64,000 bases of DNA from Bifidobacterium anseris. GTDB taxonomy: Bacteria > Actinomycetota > Actinomycetes > Actinomycetales > Bifidobacteriaceae. Both the position numbers and the translations under genes were made by a program. The stretch is taken from assembly GCF_002860345.1 (NCBI RefSeq), contig NZ_NMYC01000001.1, forward strand, positions 124,001 through 188,000, read 5' to 3'. Numbering within the stretch: the stretch's first letter is position 1; the number at the start of each line of letters is the position of its first letter. The notes under the pieces were generated by a model. It was given only the letters and a program-made list of their open reading frames with translations, did no database searches and was not told the origin of the DNA. Shown here in pieces: positions 8,697 to 17,187 of the stretch.

Positions 8697-9893
8697 CTAC
8701 TTGGCGGATTGCGGATTGAGCTTTTCGGCCGTAGTCGCCGGCTTTGCGGCGGCGTCAGTGGCCGCCTTCTGCGGCGTCTGCGTCTCCGCCGTCTGCCGCG
8801 GCTGCTGCGGCTGCTTCTGCTCCGCCGCCTTCGACGTCTGCGCCGCCTTCTGCGCGGATTCGCGCTGCTGCTCTTTTTCCGCGTTGCCGTGCACCTTCGG
8901 CTTCAGCGCGCGGCGTACATCCTGGAGGAGGCGCAGCGACTTGTAGAAGGTCTTCTTGATCGGCACGTCGCGGCCGGCGGCGATCGTCGTCGTCTCCTCG
9001 GCGAACTTCGTCTTGAACGCGTTGAGGGACTTGAGCGACGGCGCGAAATCGTTGCCGATACCCATCAGGTCGAGTCTCTCGTAACCCATGCGCCCGAGTT
9101 CGCAGGCGACCGTGTACAGCAGCTTGTCCGGCACATGATCGCGCTTGACGGACGTGAGCATCGACGCATAGTAATACACGCCGGTCTTGCCCTGCAATGT
9201 GACGATTGTCCAGGCGACGACCTTGCCGTCGATGCGTGCGCCGAACACGCGGCAATGCTCGGGGCCGAGCGCCTTGATCATGTCCGTATAGTCGCTCATC
9301 GGCGCCGGCGTGAAGCCGTCGCGCCGTGCCGTCTCCACCATGACCGCGTAGTAGTCGGTGAAGTCCTTCGTCGCGATCTCGGTTTCGTCGGCGCACACCG
9401 CTGGCGATTCGCGCAGCGCCTTGCGCACGTCGCGCCTGCCGCGCTTCTTCATGCGCGCGAGGAGCTCCTCGTCGCCGCCGGTGATGTCGAGCACGACCGT
9501 CTCGTTGTACGGGACCGTCGAAAGCACCGGGTAGGTGCCCTTGTCCGTCCATGTGTCGATGCGCAGGAACGCGACGTGCTTGTCATGCGTCCTGACGAAG
9601 TCGACGAGTTCGGCGATGACCTGCTGTTCGAGCCGCTCGTCGGGCTTGCTTTTCCAGACCGGCCCGTGCATCGAGCGCAGATAGTGGTAGCCGTGCGTTT
9701 GCATGTCGATCAGTGAGACGACGGCGACGACGTCGTTGCCGTCGCGGATGATCAGGCATCCCCACGGCGTGCGTCCCTCGACGCCGGCTTGGAAATCCGC
9801 CCATACCGACGTCTGCTCGATCGGCAGTTCGATGCCGTTGGCGTCGGCCTCGCGTTCCATCGTCTGAGGGCTGACGCGTTCGATCGTGATCAT
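8697..9893 (-). CDS. FemABX-type peptidoglycan bridge aminoacyltransferase
   Basis: A 398-residue protein of the FemABX family, which uses aminoacyl-tRNA to build the interpeptide bridge on the third-position amino acid of the peptidoglycan stem. Family hallmarks are SVWADFQAG, YHYLRSMHGPVW, RRDVRKALRES, the GNAT-like centre (FGARIDGKVVAWTIV, YYYASML) and ERLDLMGIGNDF. After about residue 335 comes a low-complexity Gln/Ala/Lys/Thr tail, probably unfolded. The ATG at 9893 follows AAAGGACATC. It is downstream of murE on the same strand, which agrees with a role in cross-link assembly; the bridge amino acid is not readable. Confidence 0.88.
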   Translation of the reverse strand: MITIERVSPQTMEREADANGIELPIEQTSVWADFQAGVEGRTPWGCLIIRDGNDVVAVVSLIDMQTHGYHYLRSMHGPVWKSKPDERLEQQVIAELVDFVRTHDKHVAFLRIDTWTDKGTYPVLSTVPYNETVVLDITGGDEELLARMKKRGRRDVRKALRESPAVCADETEIATKDFTDYYAVMVETARRDGFTPAPMSDYTDMIKALGPEHCRVFGARIDGKVVAWTIVTLQGKTGVYYYASMLTSVKRDHVPDKLLYTVACELGRMGYERLDLMGIGNDFAPSLKSLNAFKTKFAEETTTIAAGRDVPIKKTFYKSLRLLQDVRRALKPKVHGNAEKEQQRESAQKAAQTSKAAEQKQPQQPRQTAETQTPQKAATDAAAKPATTAEKLNPQSAK

Positions 9894-9920
9894 GATGTCC
9901 TTTCGTTCCTTGGCGTCCCT

Positions 9921-9989
9921 ATTCTATGCGTTCGCGCGATTCCATGCGTTTGTGCGATTCCATGCGTTCGTGATTGCACTGCGTCCGTG
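9921..9989. repeat. 16-18 bp tandem repeat between murE and femX-like gene
   Basis: Four consecutive units start at 9921, 9939, 9957 and 9973. The consensus is ATTCCATGCGTTYGTGCG, with the later copies diverged and shortened. A weak fifth copy may start at 9990. The repeat fills most of the 136-bp gap. Confidence 0.7.
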
Positions 9990-10029
9990 ATTGCGACGCG
10001 CCCCGCGCGATGCTGTGCGTCCGGCGCGT

Positions 10030-11559
10030 TCAGCTGAACAGACGCCTGATAATCGCCGAGTCGCCCTCGTACGGCACATGCTTGTTGTGCATCTTGATCC
10101 AGCGTTCGTCGCCCTTGCCGATGAGCAGCAGCACGTCGAAGCCGTCGTGGTCGCGCGCTTCGGCGACGATGTCCTCGACGGCGGTGGGACGGTCGATGAT
10201 GATCGACGCGTCGACGTCTGGATTCGTCACATCGCCGAGCATCTCCTCGGCGATCGCCATCGGATCCTCCTCGTTCGTGTCCTCGGTCGTGAAGACGAAA
10301 CGCTGCACGCGGTCCTGCGCGGCTTCGACGATCTCGCGGCGGCGGTCGAGCGCCTTGTCTCCCGCCGACCCGGTCAGCAGCGTGATGCGCGGATGGCGCG
10401 CGCCGTATTTGCGTGTCACGAAGTCGAGCAGCGCGTTGACGGATGCGTAGTTGTGCGCGTAGTCGACGATGGCGACCGTGTTCGAATGCGGATCGGTCGA
10501 TTCCTCCATCCTTCCCGAGATGCGCACGTGCGCCATCGACGCGAGCGCACGCGGATCGTGGATGTCGATGCCGACGATCTGCGCGAGCGCGAGCGCCGCG
10601 CAGGCGTTCGCGTAATTGAAGTCGCCTTCGATGGCGAGGCTCAGTTCGCCGAGTGGCTGGCCTTCGGTGAACGCGAAGGTCGTGTGCGTGTCGTCGACCG
10701 GCTGCGCGGTGACGTCGGCGACGGCCTCGTCGATTGAGAAGGTCGTGACGGGCACGTGCGCGATCGTCGCGTCCTCGGCGACGAGGTCGGTGTAGTCGCC
10801 GGGCACGCCGAGCACGAGCGCGCGCGTGTTGCGTACGATCTGGCGTTTGCAGTACAGGTAGTCCTCGAAGGAGGGGTGTTCGATCGGGCTGATGTGGTCG
10901 GGGGAGATGTTGAGGAACGCGGCGGCGTCGAAGGTCAGGCCGTAGACGCGGTTGACTTTGTACGCCTGCGAGGAGACCTCCATGACGAGGTAGCGCATGC
11001 CGTTGTCGACCGCTTCGCGCATCATGCGCGCCGCGTCGAGCGATTCGGGCGTCGTCAGGTCGGATTCGACGTAGTGCACGCCGTCTACGCAGTTGTCGAC
11101 CGACGAGAACAGCGCGCACTTGTTGCCGCTCATCGCGTTGATGATCGCGTGCGTGAAGTACGAGGTCGTCGTCTTGCCTTTCGTGCCGGTGACGCCGATG
11201 AGCTTGAGCTCGCGTTCCGGATAGTCGTAGAAGGCCTGGGAGAGCAGGCTGAGCGCCTTCGTCGCGTCGTCGACGATGAGGCCGGGCGCGTGGGTGACGT
11301 CGCTGTAGTCGTGTTCGGCGACGTATGCGGCCATGCCGGCCTCGTCGCCGCCGGCGAGGTATTCGGCTTTGAAGTTGCCTTTGCAGCACATGAGTGTGCG
11401 CGGCTTGATCTGCTTGGAGTCGTAGGTGATGTGCGCGAAGGGGACGTCGGAGTCGGGGATCGTGGACGCGAAATCGGTCCAGCGGTCCGGTGTGATGATC
11501 TCCCGCAGCAGATCGTGCTCGCTCAGCAGTGCGGCTGCGGATTGCAATGTCAACGTCAT
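10030..11559 (-). CDS. murE: UDP-MurNAc-tripeptide ligase (MurE type)
   Basis: A 509-residue Mur ligase that adds the third stem amino acid to UDP-MurNAc-L-Ala-D-Glu. The P-loop GVTGTKGKTTTSYF is at about residues 122-135; DLTTPES and LVMEVSSQAYKVNR follow, as in MurE. The amino-acid selectivity motif DNPR of diaminopimelate-adding enzymes is replaced here (TTEDTNEEDP), so the enzyme is not expected to take meso-DAP; Lys or Orn is likely, as known for bifidobacteria. The start at 11559 has AAGGAG upstream. It is followed on the same strand by the bridge-forming FemABX enzyme. Confidence 0.92.
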   Translation of the reverse strand: MTLTLQSAAALLSEHDLLREIITPDRWTDFASTIPDSDVPFAHITYDSKQIKPRTLMCCKGNFKAEYLAGGDEAGMAAYVAEHDYSDVTHAPGLIVDDATKALSLLSQAFYDYPERELKLIGVTGTKGKTTTSYFTHAIINAMSGNKCALFSSVDNCVDGVHYVESDLTTPESLDAARMMREAVDNGMRYLVMEVSSQAYKVNRVYGLTFDAAAFLNISPDHISPIEHPSFEDYLYCKRQIVRNTRALVLGVPGDYTDLVAEDATIAHVPVTTFSIDEAVADVTAQPVDDTHTTFAFTEGQPLGELSLAIEGDFNYANACAALALAQIVGIDIHDPRALASMAHVRISGRMEESTDPHSNTVAIVDYAHNYASVNALLDFVTRKYGARHPRITLLTGSAGDKALDRRREIVEAAQDRVQRFVFTTEDTNEEDPMAIAEEMLGDVTNPDVDASIIIDRPTAVEDIVAEARDHDGFDVLLLIGKGDERWIKMHNKHVPYEGDSAIIRRLFS

Positions 11560-11683
11560 GGCTCGTGCGCTCCTTGAGGTACCTGGTGATGTCGTCCATG
11601 CATTCTACCGCGCGGGTTGCATCGACTCGTCGGCGCACGTGGCCGGGCACGTAACGCCGTGGGCTTGAGCGGAGGGACTTGCG

Positions 11684-11689
11684 TACAAT
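11684..11689 (+). promoter_or_regulatory. -10 box of sigma factor gene
   Basis: TACAAT ends 7 nt before GTG 11697, consistent with a leaderless message. An ATG at 11688 lies inside the box and would not be transcribed from this promoter. Confidence 0.5.
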
Positions 11690-11696
11690 GGGAGGC

Positions 11697-12446
11697 GTGA
11701 GCGAACAAGAGACGAAAGCCGAGACGATGGAGGCCAAGCGCGCGCGCTTCGAGAAGCTCGCGATGCCCGCCGTCAACGCGCTCTACCGTCAGGCGATGAA
11801 ATTCACCAACAATCCGGAGGATGCGCAGGATCTCGTCCAGGACACCTTCGAACGCGGCTTCAAGGCCTTCGACTCGTTCAAGCCGGGATCGAACTTCGAG
11901 GCGTGGATGACGACGATCGAGCGCAACGCCTTCTTCAACCAGTACGCGAAGGCGAAGCGCCGTCCGCAGCGGGCGAACGATTCGACCGGCGAATACGACG
12001 ACTGGGACATCTACGCCGCCTCCGAACATGCCTCGCAGGGTCTGCGCTCGGCGGAGCAGGAGTATCTCGAGGCCTTCGCGCCCGAGGAGATCATGGCGGC
12101 GCTCAACAAGCTGCCCGAGGAACGTCGGCAAGTGTTCATCGATGCGGCGATCGACGGCAAGTCGTATCAGCAGGTCGCCGACGAGCAGGGCATCAAGATC
12201 GGCACCGTCATGAGCCGCCTCAACCGTGCGCGCACGCAGCTGCGCAAGGAGCTCGCCGAATACGCGGCGGCGCGCGGCTACGGCAAGGTCTCGGATGGCG
12301 CGAAGCCGACGCGTCGGCGCGGCCGCAAACCGGCCGCGGACGTCGTCGCCGTCGTCAGCGGAAATAAAAGGGCGTCGAAGGCCGTTGAATCTGATAGCGA
12401 CCACGAACTCGTGGACGATATGACGACGAAGGGCGGTGCGCGATGA
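11697..12446 (+). CDS. ECF RNA polymerase sigma factor (SigH/SigR-like)
   Basis: A 249-residue sigma-70 family factor. Region 2 is seen as LYRQAMKFTNNPEDAQDLVQ and FEAWMTTIERNAFFNQYAKA; region 4 as LNKLPEERRQVFIDAAIDGK and the helix-turn-helix SYQQVADEQGIKIGTVMSRL. This is the pattern of actinobacterial SigH/SigR, which direct thiol-stress genes and are held by a zinc anti-sigma partner. The basic, RRGRKP-containing tail after region 4 is longer than usual. Start: GTG 11697 fits the TACAAT box 7 nt upstream; ATG 11688 and ATG 11727 are alternatives. Its stop overlaps the next gene by ATGA. Confidence 0.9.
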   Translation: MSEQETKAETMEAKRARFEKLAMPAVNALYRQAMKFTNNPEDAQDLVQDTFERGFKAFDSFKPGSNFEAWMTTIERNAFFNQYAKAKRRPQRANDSTGEYDDWDIYAASEHASQGLRSAEQEYLEAFAPEEIMAALNKLPEERRQVFIDAAIDGKSYQQVADEQGIKIGTVMSRLNRARTQLRKELAEYAAARGYGKVSDGAKPTRRRGRKPAADVVAVVSGNKRASKAVESDSDHELVDDMTTKGGAR

Positions 12447-12730
12447 ACGCGGATGAACGGCCCGGACAGGAACGACTGGGAAACGACGAGATGAACGAAG
12501 CGAACAAGGAAGCGGTCGGCGGCGATTGCTTCGATCCGGACACCTGCTGCGATCGCTATGAGCAGATGATGATTCGCGCGATGCGTGCGGTGCTGCGTCC
12601 CGAGGAGGCTCCCGAATGCCTCTACGAGAAGCTCAGGATGACGCTGGACGCGTGCTGCGGTCACGCGCATGTGACGCATACGGTCGTCACGCACGCCGTC
12701 GTGCACCATCCGGGCGCCGACGGGCAGTGA
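12443..12730 (+). CDS. Cys/His-rich putative anti-sigma factor
   Basis: A 95-residue protein with Cys at positions 29, 35, 36, 59, 71 and 72 and a His-rich end (GHAHVTHTVVTHAVVHH). Its ATG overlaps the sigma factor stop (ATGA). RsrA-type anti-sigmas usually occupy this position, bind zinc through an HxxxCxxC motif and release the sigma on oxidation. Here the classic motif is not clean: paired CC motifs and a His cluster appear instead. The function is inferred mostly from position and metal-ligand content. Confidence 0.6.
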   Translation: MNADERPGQERLGNDEMNEANKEAVGGDCFDPDTCCDRYEQMMIRAMRAVLRPEEAPECLYEKLRMTLDACCGHAHVTHTVVTHAVVHHPGADGQ

Positions 12731-12750
12731 GACGGCGCTCGAATACGGAA

Positions 12751-12786
12751 AAAGCCCCTTGGGAACCAAGATTCCCAAGGGGCTTT
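12751..12786. terminator. terminator between sigma operon and bL37 gene
   Basis: 15-bp perfect inverted repeat (12751-12765 and 12772-12786; AAAGCCCCTTGGGAA) with a 6-nt loop. It can serve both the sigma/anti-sigma genes and the minus-strand bL37 gene. Confidence 0.85.
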
Positions 12787-12813
12787 CGCGTTGTTCAGGC
12801 CGAAGTCGGTGAA

Positions 12814-12888
12814 TCAGGCATTTGGCCTTTTGCCGTGGTTCGCAGCCTTTTTACGACGAGCCTTACGCTTACGTCCGCGCATTCCCAT
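12814..12888 (-). CDS. bL37-type small ribosomal protein, 24 residues
   Basis: A very short gene on the minus strand. The product starts MGMRGRKRKARRKK and ends NHGKRPNA, an extremely basic 24-residue peptide that matches what I recall of the actinobacterial large-subunit protein bL37. The start at 12888 has a perfect ribosome site, AAAGGAG, 9 nt upstream. A terminator hairpin follows at 12751-12786. The upstream region holds an inverted repeat, AATCAA-N8-TTGATT (12911-12930), overlapping likely promoter sequence. The family name rests on memory; the reading frame itself is strongly supported. Confidence 0.8.
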   Translation of the reverse strand: MGMRGRKRKARRKKAANHGKRPNA

Positions 12889-12973
12889 GATGGACTCCTT
12901 TGGATAGAACAATCAATGCTAGCCTTGATTAGCCTACAGGATTATCGCATGGCGTGCCGACGTGGCGCACTGT

Positions 12974-13945
12974 TCAGTCGCGCATGCCGATGGACATGCG
13001 CGTCGCGCTCACTTGCGCCGGCTCGATGCGGATCAGGTCGATGCCGGTGTTGAACGCGTTCGCGTACGCCGTCTGCGGCTCGACGGCGACGCCGGCGGGG
13101 CGGATCTCGGCGGGGAAGCCGGTGCCGGTGCAGATCTGGAACGATGTGATTGTCTCGTCGCCGCTGATTGCGACGCGGCTGCCGTCCGGCCTCGTCAGCG
13201 TCGCCGTCGCGATGCCGGCCGCGTCGTGGTGGACGTCGGTGAGCGCGTCGTCGTACGGCTGTTCGTCGAGCGCGCGCGGCACGCGGAAGTCGAATTTCGT
13301 GCCGTCGACCGATTCAGTGCCCACGGGGATGAGTCGTTCGTTGACCTGCACATGGGTGTCGGCGTCCACTTCGAGCGTGCATTGCGCGTTGTGCGCGTCG
13401 ATCTCGTCGCCGTAGCCGTCGAAGCCGTTGGCGATCCACGGGTGGATCGCCAACGCCCACGGCGCCGCGTGCCTCGAGCGGTTGTGCGCGCGCACGAGGA
13501 TGTGCAGACCGTCGTCGTCGAGCGTGTAGGTCGCGGTGACGAACAGGTCGAAGGGGTAGTAGGCGACCGGCGGCATGCGCCATGACAGCGTCGCCTCGCA
13601 TTCGGTGAGCCGTTCGAGACGCCAGTACTGGTCCTTCGCGAAGCCGTGGATCGCGTTGTCACGGTCGGGTTCGTTGATCGGCAGCTGATAGTCGACGCCG
13701 TCGAAGGTGTAGCGGCCGGAGGCGATGCGGTTGGGGAAGGGGATGAGCAGCTGCCCCTGGCAGCACGCGGCGATGTCGTCCGCGCCGAGCGGGACGGTCA
13801 CGTGCACGCCATCGCAGGTCAGGACGCGCAGCGTCGCGCCGAGTTCGGCGATGACGGCGCGGTAGCGGCCGTGCTCGATCGTGTACTGGTCGCCGGTGCG
13901 CGGCGGCAGATCGGAGGTTGGGGACAAAGACGTCGTCAGGGACAT
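12974..13945 (-). CDS. aldose 1-epimerase family protein
   Basis: A 323-residue beta-sandwich mutarotase-like protein. Key parts are ELGATLRVLTCDG near the start, LLIPFPNRIASGRYTFDG, the His motif NAIHGFAKDQYWRLE, a second His in ALAIHPWIANG, and the catalytic Glu in GVAVEPQTAYANAFN. Such enzymes interconvert alpha and beta anomers of sugars such as galactose; the exact sugar is unclear. The ATG at 13945 is chosen because GGAG lies 8 nt upstream; the frame is open to 13996. It stands alone. Confidence 0.85.
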   Translation of the reverse strand: MSLTTSLSPTSDLPPRTGDQYTIEHGRYRAVIAELGATLRVLTCDGVHVTVPLGADDIAACCQGQLLIPFPNRIASGRYTFDGVDYQLPINEPDRDNAIHGFAKDQYWRLERLTECEATLSWRMPPVAYYPFDLFVTATYTLDDDGLHILVRAHNRSRHAAPWALAIHPWIANGFDGYGDEIDAHNAQCTLEVDADTHVQVNERLIPVGTESVDGTKFDFRVPRALDEQPYDDALTDVHHDAAGIATATLTRPDGSRVAISGDETITSFQICTGTGFPAEIRPAGVAVEPQTAYANAFNTGIDLIRIEPAQVSATRMSIGMRD

Positions 13946-14093
13946 GGCATGCTCCATTGGTTGCCAGGTGCGCGGCGGATCCGTGTCCGCCTGCACTCCG
14001 GAGGTGGTTAGTTCATCGAGTTATCATAGTCGCCGCCGCCTATGAGTGTGCATATCTGTGGTCGGGGCGCCCATGGTCGGCGTGCATATCGTT

Positions 14094-14102
14094 TGCTATC
14101 GT
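14094..14102 (+). promoter_or_regulatory. extended -10 promoter of ispH
   Basis: TG-C-TATCGT forms an extended -10 element about 30 nt upstream of the ispH start, leaving room for the GGGAGGG ribosome site. Confidence 0.45.
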
Positions 14103-14132
14103 GGAAAGCCGGTCGCAACAGGGAGGGCGAAC

Positions 14133-15113
14133 ATGGCACGACGTATCATTCTGGCGAATCCGCGCGGATTCTGCGCGGGGGTGGACCGCGCGATTCAGAC
14201 GGTCGACACAATCCTCAAGGCCTCGCACGGGCCGCGTCCCGACGGGCTGCCGCCAGTCTACGTGCGTCGGCAGATCGTGCACAACCGGCATGTCGTCGAA
14301 CAGCTCGCCGCGCGCGGCGCCGTGTTCGTCGAGGAGCTCGACGAGATCCCAGACGAGGCCGCGGCCGCCGGCATCCCGGTCGTCTTTTCGGCGCACGGCG
14401 TATCGCCGGCCGTGCAGCGTGAGGCGGACCGGCGCGCGCTCGCCGTCGTCGATGCGACGTGCCCGCTCGTGGGCAAGGTGCACCGCGAGGTGCTGCGCTT
14501 CGTGCGTGAAGGATACGAGATCGTCTATATCGGGCACGACGGCCACGACGAGGCCGTCGGCGTCGTCGGCGAGTCACCGGAGCATGTCCATCTGATCGAG
14601 CACGCCGCCGACGTCGACAAGCTTGAGTTCACGCCGGACACGAAGCTCGTGCTGCTCACGCAGACAACGCTCAGCGTCGACGAGACGGCGGACGTCATAG
14701 CCGCGCTGCAGCGGCGCTTCCCGTGGATCGAACTGCCGCCGAGCTCGGACATCTGCTATGCGACGTCGAATCGGCAGGAGGCCGTCAAGCTCGTTGCGCA
14801 GCAGGCGGACTGCATGGTCGTCGTCGGTTCGGCGAACTCGTCGAACTCGGTGCGGCTGATGGAGGTCGCGAACGAGGCGCTCGGCGCGCGCGGTGAAGCG
14901 CATCGCGTCGACGACGCCGCCGAAATGGATCCGGCATGGTTCGATGGCGTCGACACGGTCGGCGTCTCCTCGGGCGCGTCCGTCCCCGACGAACTCGTCG
15001 CCGGTGTCGTCGAACGGCTGCGCGGGCTTGGCTTCAGCGAAGTCGACACCGTCGAAACGATCCGCGAGAACATGCACTTCGTGCTGCCGAAGGAGCTGCG
15101 CGCGCAGCGGTGA
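14133..15113 (+). CDS. ispH: 4-hydroxy-3-methylbut-2-enyl diphosphate reductase
   Basis: A 326-residue iron-sulfur enzyme that performs the last step of the MEP isoprenoid pathway, giving IPP and DMAPP. The three cluster cysteines are visible: NPRGFCAGVDRAI, VDATCPLVGKVH and SSDICYATSNRQ. The substrate-handling region includes VVVGSANSSNSVRLMEVA and GVSSGASVPDELV. The ATG at 14133 follows GGGAGGG. The frame is open upstream but without family sequence. It is a single gene facing the deacylase gene. Confidence 0.96.
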   Translation: MARRIILANPRGFCAGVDRAIQTVDTILKASHGPRPDGLPPVYVRRQIVHNRHVVEQLAARGAVFVEELDEIPDEAAAAGIPVVFSAHGVSPAVQREADRRALAVVDATCPLVGKVHREVLRFVREGYEIVYIGHDGHDEAVGVVGESPEHVHLIEHAADVDKLEFTPDTKLVLLTQTTLSVDETADVIAALQRRFPWIELPPSSDICYATSNRQEAVKLVAQQADCMVVVGSANSSNSVRLMEVANEALGARGEAHRVDDAAEMDPAWFDGVDTVGVSSGASVPDELVAGVVERLRGLGFSEVDTVETIRENMHFVLPKELRAQR

Positions 15114-15158
15114 GCGGACGTCTGCGCCGCGTGCGCACGTTGTAGCTTGCGGTGGCAC

Positions 15159-15209
15159 GGTCAGCTCAGTCGGACGGTCAGCTCGGTCGAATGATCAGCT
15201 CAGTACGAT
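15159..15209. repeat. 17-bp tandem repeat (three units) overlapping ybaK 3' end
   Basis: Units at 15159-15175, 15176-15192 and 15193-15209 share the core G(G/A)TCAGCTC(A/G)GT. The third unit covers the stop codon of the minus-strand deacylase gene, so repeat number changes could alter its last codons. Confidence 0.7.
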
Positions 15210-15709
15210 TTGTTCGTCGTGCCGATTGGCGCGACGGTCGCGCCGAGCACGGCGACGAGGTCGTGCGGGTCGACGCCGAGGCTCAGGCCGCGTTTGCCGC
15301 CGGAGACGAGGATGACGTCGAAGTCCATCGCCGAGGCGTCGAGCACGGTCTTGTGCCGCGTCTTCTGCCCGAGTGGGGAGATGCCGCCGACGACGTAGCC
15401 GCTTTCGCGCATCGCGACCTTGGGGTCGGCCATCTCCGCCTTCTTCGCGTCGACGGCGTGCGCGAGCTCCTTGAGGCTCATATGCCCGTTGACCGGCACG
15501 ACGCCGATGACGCGTTCGTCGCCGGTGTCCGCCATCAGCGTCTTGAACACCTGCCGTTCGTCGTAGCCGAGCTTCCTGGCGGCCTCCAACCCGTAGCCGT
15601 CGGTGTCGTTGTTGCTGTGTTCATATTCGTGTACCGTGAACGCGATTCCCGCCTGTTCCAGTTGCGCGATCGCCGGCGTCGCGGCCGCCTTCTGCTTCTT
15701 TTTGCCCAT
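15200..15709 (-). CDS. ybaK: YbaK/EbsC-type aminoacyl-tRNA deacylase
   Basis: A 169-residue protein of the YbaK family, which clears Cys mischarged on tRNA-Pro. Seen are AGIAFTVHEYEH at the start, the catalytic Lys in ERQVFKTLMAD, then GVVPVNGHMSLKELA and YVVGGISPLGQKTRHKTVLD, all family landmarks. The start at 15709 is preceded by TATACT (15722-15717 on the minus strand) with 7 nt between and no ribosome site, so the message is probably leaderless. The short basic head MGKKKQKAAA supports that start. A 17-bp tandem repeat overlaps the 3' end. Confidence 0.92.
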   Translation of the reverse strand: MGKKKQKAAATPAIAQLEQAGIAFTVHEYEHSNNDTDGYGLEAARKLGYDERQVFKTLMADTGDERVIGVVPVNGHMSLKELAHAVDAKKAEMADPKVAMRESGYVVGGISPLGQKTRHKTVLDASAMDFDVILVSGGKRGLSLGVDPHDLVAVLGATVAPIGTTNKSY

Positions 15710-15811
15710 GCGCACCAGTATAGGAGCGGCGTCGATGCCGATGCGCGTGGCGAAATGCGCGGGTTGACTGCGCTGTCGTCGCCAGCGAAACTCTCGACGT
15801 CCATACAAACA

Positions 15812-15845
15812 GAGGTGGCCCCATCCTTTCGGTTGGGGCCACCTC
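15812..15845 (-). terminator. gap terminator
   Basis: 12-bp perfect arms (GAGGTGGCCCCA, 15812-15823, with 15834-15845), 89 bp past the gap stop and followed on the minus strand by T-rich TGTTTGTATGG. Confidence 0.8.
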
Positions 15846-15933
15846 GATGAGTCATGCGACGTCATTCAACAGAATCATTCATCAGTTGATGGGTCGCGGA
15901 TGAGCGGGCCGCCGCGGCGACGCCGCCCGTCGC

Positions 15934-16992
15934 TCACTCGGAGATCTCGGCGAAGTACTCGAGCGTGCGCACCATGTTCGACGTGAAGCCGTACTCGTTG
16001 TCGTAGAAGGCAACGGTGCGGGCCATCGTCACGCCGTCGACGGTGTTGACGTCGGTCTGCGTCGGATCGAAGACGCCACCGTGGGTGTCGCCGACGATGT
16101 CGCCGGAGACGATCTCGTCATCGTTGTAGCCGTAGTAGGCGCAATCCTCGAACGCGTCCTTGAACGCGGCGTTGATCTCGTCGACGGTCGCGTCCTTGCC
16201 GAGGACGGTGAACAGCTCGGTGATCGAGCCATCCGGGACCTGCACGCGCTGGGCGTGGCCCTGCAGCTTGCCGTTGACCTCCGGGACGACCTTGCCGATC
16301 GCCTTCGCGGCGCCGGTCGAATGCGGGATCGTGTTGATCGCGGCGGCGCGCAGTGCACGGCCGCTCTTGTTGCCGCGCGGGCCGTCGAGGATCATCTGGG
16401 TGCCGGTGTAGGCGTGGATCGTCGTCATGAAGCCGGCCTTGATGCCCCACTTGTCGTTGAGCAGCTTGACCATCGCGGCCATCGAGTTGGTCGTGCAGGA
16501 GCCTGCGGAGACGATGTTGTCGTCCTTCTTGAGGATGTCGTGGTTGACGCCGAAGACGACGGTCGGGGTGGTCTCGTCCTTCGCCGGGGCGGAGATGAGG
16601 ACCTTCTTGGCGCCGGCGTCCAGGTGGGCCTGGGACTTCTCGGCGGAGGTGTAGAAGCCGGTGCACTCGAGCACGAACTCGACGCCGTCGTTGGCGACCC
16701 ACTTGAGGTCGCGCGCGTCGCGCTCAGCGTAGACCGGGTATTCCTTGCCATCGACGACGATGGCGGTGTCGGTGGCCTTGACGTCGACCGGGGTGCCGTC
16801 GACGTGCTTGAAGACGCCGTGGGTGCTGTCGTACTTGAGCAGGTAGGCGAGAGCAGCCGGCGAGGTCAGATCGTTGATCGCGGTGACCTCGATGTCGGCG
16901 GCTTCGCCGCCCTTCTCCTGCAGCTCGAAGATGCGGCGGAACGCGAGGCGGCCGATGCGGCCGAAGCCGTTGATACCAATCTTAACTGTCAT
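15934..16992 (-). CDS. gap: glyceraldehyde-3-phosphate dehydrogenase, type I
   Basis: A 352-residue NAD-dependent enzyme of glycolysis and the bifid shunt. The Rossmann start [19 protein letters not shown], the active site [15 protein letters not shown] (catalytic Cys) and the His region TIHAYTGTQ are intact. [16 protein letters not shown] and the C-terminal WYDNE-like [10 protein letters not shown] follow. The ATG at 16992 has AAGGGAGAAACTAC upstream. A TAGAAT-like box lies at about 17060 on the minus strand, consistent with its own promoter. Codon use is the restricted set of a highly expressed gene. Confidence 0.97.
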   Translation of the reverse strand: MTVKIGINGFGRIGRLAFRRIFELQEKGGEAADIEVTAINDLTSPAALAYLLKYDSTHGVFKHVDGTPVDVKATDTAIVVDGKEYPVYAERDARDLKWVANDGVEFVLECTGFYTSAEKSQAHLDAGAKKVLISAPAKDETTPTVVFGVNHDILKKDDNIVSAGSCTTNSMAAMVKLLNDKWGIKAGFMTTIHAYTGTQMILDGPRGNKSGRALRAAAINTIPHSTGAAKAIGKVVPEVNGKLQGHAQRVQVPDGSITELFTVLGKDATVDEINAAFKDAFEDCAYYGYNDDEIVSGDIVGDTHGGVFDPTQTDVNTVDGVTMARTVAFYDNEYGFTSNMVRTLEYFAEISE

Positions 16993-17187
16993 GTAGTTTC
17001 TCCCTTGGGGAACAGCCGGCGGCCAATGAACGCCCGCCGGCGTGGTTAACCAACGTGCCCCATTCTAGTGGCGTTGCTTGACCAAGGCGGCCGCCCTGCG
17101 CGTCGAAAACCGTTGGAATTGGTTGCGAACGGTTGCATTGAACGGTCCTCAGCCCACGCCGTCGGCAATCATGCGCTGTGAGCGCAA

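Noticed and set aside
14046-14132. Upstream extension of ispH
   Set aside because: Not family-like; the ATG at 14133 has GGGAGGG and an extended -10 lies between.
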